Part shown: positions 62,064-64,000 of the stretch, in pieces | Position numbering within the stretch: the first letter of the stretch is position 1 | Layout of the letters: each line of letters begins with the position of its first letter | Source: Gracilibacillus kekensis | Lineage (GTDB): Bacteria > Bacillota > Bacilli > Bacillales > Amphibacillaceae | NCBI RefSeq assembly: GCF_900143085.1 | Contig: NZ_FRCZ01000009.1 | Coordinates: 1-64,000 of the forward strand | Length of the DNA: 64,000 nucleotides | Direction: 5' to 3' | Made by a program: the position numbers and the translations under genes | The notes under the pieces: generated by a model | Told to the model about the DNA's origin: nothing | Database searches by the model: none | What the model saw: the letters and a program-made list of their open reading frames with translations, nothing else

Positions 62064-63821
62064 TTAATGATAAGCTCTAAAATCATTGATTTGCCACCAA
62101 GAACTCTTGCTAGTATTAATTGCTACAACAATATAACGCCCTGTGGTAGCTGAAAATGAAACATCAATGAGTTGATTAGTATTATTGGCTACACTAGCAA
62201 CCGGTGTACCCCAGTTATAATCATCAGATATATAAATATCAACACCATCCGGAAAGTTTCCCGGATCATCTGAACTGAATTGAATTCGGCTTATTGATTG
62301 AGACGAACCTAAATCAATGCGGAACCATTGACCAGATTTCATGCTTGCGCCAGAGTAATAAGCAGAATTCTGACTAGCATCTATGGCATTATTTGGGTCC
62401 GTATGTGGTGTACCAAAAGCTGTTGCAGTCCACTTATCTCTAACTACTTCTCCTGAAGATTGCCCATCACTCTGATATTCGTAAGCCCCACGATCTATAG
62501 CACCAGAAGGGCGTGCATTTCCCTCAAAGTCTTCTGAAGGAGCTAATGAGGAAGTTCCACTGTCTTTAGCAGGAGAACTCGACTGTAGCTTGAAGTTTCC
62601 AGACCAAGGGTTAACCATCTCTGGATCCGTTACAATATCATCACTTCCTTGGGTATTAACAATTCCATTAAAATATACATTGTAATTATAGTTGACATTA
62701 TTGTTATCCCAGTTACGATTTACTGGTTTACTAGAATCTTCTGCATACATTATATTATTGAACAAATTGACATCATTGCTATCTCCAGCATATATTTCTC
62801 CATAATCTAGCTTTTGGGAATTGTGAAATGCAGTATTGTTTACAATATCTACGTGTTCACTAGAAAACGAATGTATTCCTGATCCACCATTTAAATAACT
62901 TATGTTATTTTCTATAAGTGTACGACCTTCATAAGCCTCTCCAGTCCATAGTGAAGAACTTTGTGAATTTTTAGAATCATCATAAATGATCCCATTACCA
63001 TCTGAGATATATCCTCGAGCTCCCCAATGAATAGTCGTATAGTTATTATAAACCTTGTTCCTCCTAATGATATTTTTGTAACCAGTATTATTATCTATAT
63101 CCCTAGGATGAAAGATTGAAATTCCACTTGTTGCGTATATCGTATAATGGGAATTTTCATATACTTCATTATCTTCAATCGTAATATAATCTGCATGTTC
63201 CGTACATATTCCGCAGCCAGGTAAATCACTTACATTCATGTTTCGAACCTCAATATGATGTGGAACATTGTCATTTGCATATTTCATAAAGACACCGTTT
63301 GTGTTAGTTGGAGCTAAGTAACTCCAATTTACAGTTCCTGAATCTACATTATCTACAAAGTGTTCAGAGCGGTTCCAAGCATCACTAGAAGAAATATTAT
63401 CGTTATTCCCTTTAATTTCTAGCCCATCTATGCGAATATATGATGCTCCTTCCACTAGGATTACGTTCCACGCTGAGTCTGTAAACAACACGGGATTATG
63501 CCCAGGATATGCAGTATAGGTAATATAATTGTTGGATGTCCCAGAGCGCGAAATTCGAAGGACTGCCTGACCATCTGCTGTATCATGTGTGCCGTTCATT
63601 AAAAATACGGTATCCCCAGGTTCAGTTTGATCATGTGCATGTTGTACAGTCTTAAATGCATCCCCCTCAGATATACCATAATTTGAATCACTCCCATTTT
63701 CCGGATCCACAAAGTATTCATGAGAAGTTGCATGTACAGTATCTAACTCTATCACCAACCCAATAAACAACGCTGTCATGAAAATCACTGGTAATATAAA
63801 GAACATTCTTTTAGTTTTCAT
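62064..63821 (-). CDS. Secreted right-handed beta-helix protein with F5/8 type C (CBM32-like) domain
   Basis: A 585-residue exported protein. The signal peptide is MKTKRMFFILPVIFMTALFI followed by a likely cleavage after VHA. Residues about 35-450 form a parallel beta-helix (FVDPENGSDSNYGIS, then repeats such as DYITIEDNEVYENS, IIRRNKVYNNYT, TLIENNISYLN, VDIVNNTAFHNS), as in pectate lyase and chondroitinase-B-like proteins. Residues about 455-585 are a discoidin/CBM32-type domain (NAIDASQNSAYYSGASMKSG, FRIDLGSSQSISRI, ending NDFRAYH). GAGGAGG precedes the ATG. It is probably a polysaccharide lyase or glycan-binding protein. No catalytic residues could be assigned. Confidence 0.82.
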   Translation of the reverse strand: MKTKRMFFILPVIFMTALFIGLVIELDTVHATSHEYFVDPENGSDSNYGISEGDAFKTVQHAHDQTEPGDTVFLMNGTHDTADGQAVLRISRSGTSNNYITYTAYPGHNPVLFTDSAWNVILVEGASYIRIDGLEIKGNNDNISSSDAWNRSEHFVDNVDSGTVNWSYLAPTNTNGVFMKYANDNVPHHIEVRNMNVSDLPGCGICTEHADYITIEDNEVYENSHYTIYATSGISIFHPRDIDNNTGYKNIIRRNKVYNNYTTIHWGARGYISDGNGIIYDDSKNSQSSSLWTGEAYEGRTLIENNISYLNGGSGIHSFSSEHVDIVNNTAFHNSQKLDYGEIYAGDSNDVNLFNNIMYAEDSSKPVNRNWDNNNVNYNYNVYFNGIVNTQGSDDIVTDPEMVNPWSGNFKLQSSSPAKDSGTSSLAPSEDFEGNARPSGAIDRGAYEYQSDGQSSGEVVRDKWTATAFGTPHTDPNNAIDASQNSAYYSGASMKSGQWFRIDLGSSQSISRIQFSSDDPGNFPDGVDIYISDDYNWGTPVASVANNTNQLIDVSFSATTGRYIVVAINTSKSSWWQINDFRAYH

Positions 63822-63917
63822 CTAAATTCCTCCTCTACCTTGTTAAAAATCTTAGAATCTTATAATTTTTATACTTATTGCTTCAAAATTTACTTATATC
63901 CTAAATATCTAAAAATA

Positions 63918-64000
63918 CTACATTACAGGTTCAATACCCACGGTAATCGTCCTTGTTTCACGTTTTAACTTGTTAATAATTGTAGGATGAGCATCATTTA
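63918..64000 (-). CDS. C-terminal end of an unidentified gene (runs off the window)
   Basis: The minus strand is open from the window edge to TAG at 63918-63920, reading NDAHPTIINKLKRETRTITV then GIEPVM. It is in the same direction as the beta-helix gene, 97 bp upstream of it. The piece is too short to name. Confidence 0.4.
   Translation of the reverse strand, partial: NDAHPTIINKLKRETRTITVGIEPVM

Overview
The window comes from the chromosome of a low-GC, Gram-positive member of the Bacillaceae. The evidence is AT-rich DNA, strong AGGAGG-type ribosome binding sites, a CIRCE element in front of groES-groEL, a GlcT-type RNA antitermination site, CcpA-like cre sites and YesM/YesN-type two-component genes. 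Acidic protein surfaces would fit a moderately halotolerant genus such as Gracilibacillus or a relative, but that is inference. No rRNA or tRNA gene was recognised.

Region 1 (1-1560) is decayed mobile and pseudogene DNA. It holds the end of an IS30-like element, a small membrane-protein gene with an in-frame stop, a DUF2798-like gene with an in-frame stop, and a frameshifted tyrosine-recombinase remnant next to groEL. Region 2 (1646-3744) is groES-groEL.

Region 3 (4184-12236) handles amino sugars. On the minus strand are a glucose-type EIIA, a GlcT-like antiterminator and a GlcNAc EIICB, behind a RAT/terminator leader. On the plus strand are nagA, nagB, nagR, murQ and a Gfo/Idh/MocA dehydrogenase. 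A GTATAGACAAC motif lies in front of both operons. It recurs before the GH20 hexosaminidase/ABC operon about 27 kb away, which suggests one NagR regulon.

Region 4 (12294-23000, minus strand) is a YesMN two-component system with a sugar ABC transporter, a Gfo/Idh/MocA oxidoreductase, two TIM-barrel isomerases and a DUF624 protein. Region 5 (23086-27770) is a D-glucosaminate-type operon: amidohydrolase, DgaE lyase, DgaF aldolase, PfkB kinase and a GntR regulator. Region 6 (27973-34675) is the GH20/ABC operon with a lactonase and a GNAT protein. Region 7 (35098-40096) is a chitobiose/cellobiose-type PTS with GH4, a divergent GntR regulator and a ChbG deacetylase.

Region 8 (40351-49114) looks like a uronic-acid polysaccharide locus. 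It has cutC, a broken KDPG aldolase, KduD, an SDR, a zinc alcohol dehydrogenase, an RraA-like protein, an AraC regulator, a heparinase II/III-like lyase and a GH105/GH88-type unsaturated glycuronyl hydrolase. Region 9 (49468-53406) is a CdaR-type regulator with glcD-glcF. Region 10 (54307-59898) holds a pyruvyl-transferase-family protein, a GH2 beta-glucuronidase and a Sip1/GH36 enzyme. Region 11 (60236-64000) has a MerR regulator with a small multidrug export protein and a 19-bp-spacer promoter between them, a group IIC intron 5' remnant behind a terminator, and a secreted beta-helix/discoidin protein.

Taken together this is a carbohydrate-acquisition island. It targets chitin and peptidoglycan amino sugars and plant or algal uronic-acid glycans. 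Both ABC systems lack an ATPase gene here and the PTS systems lack EI and HPr, so all depend on shared components encoded elsewhere.
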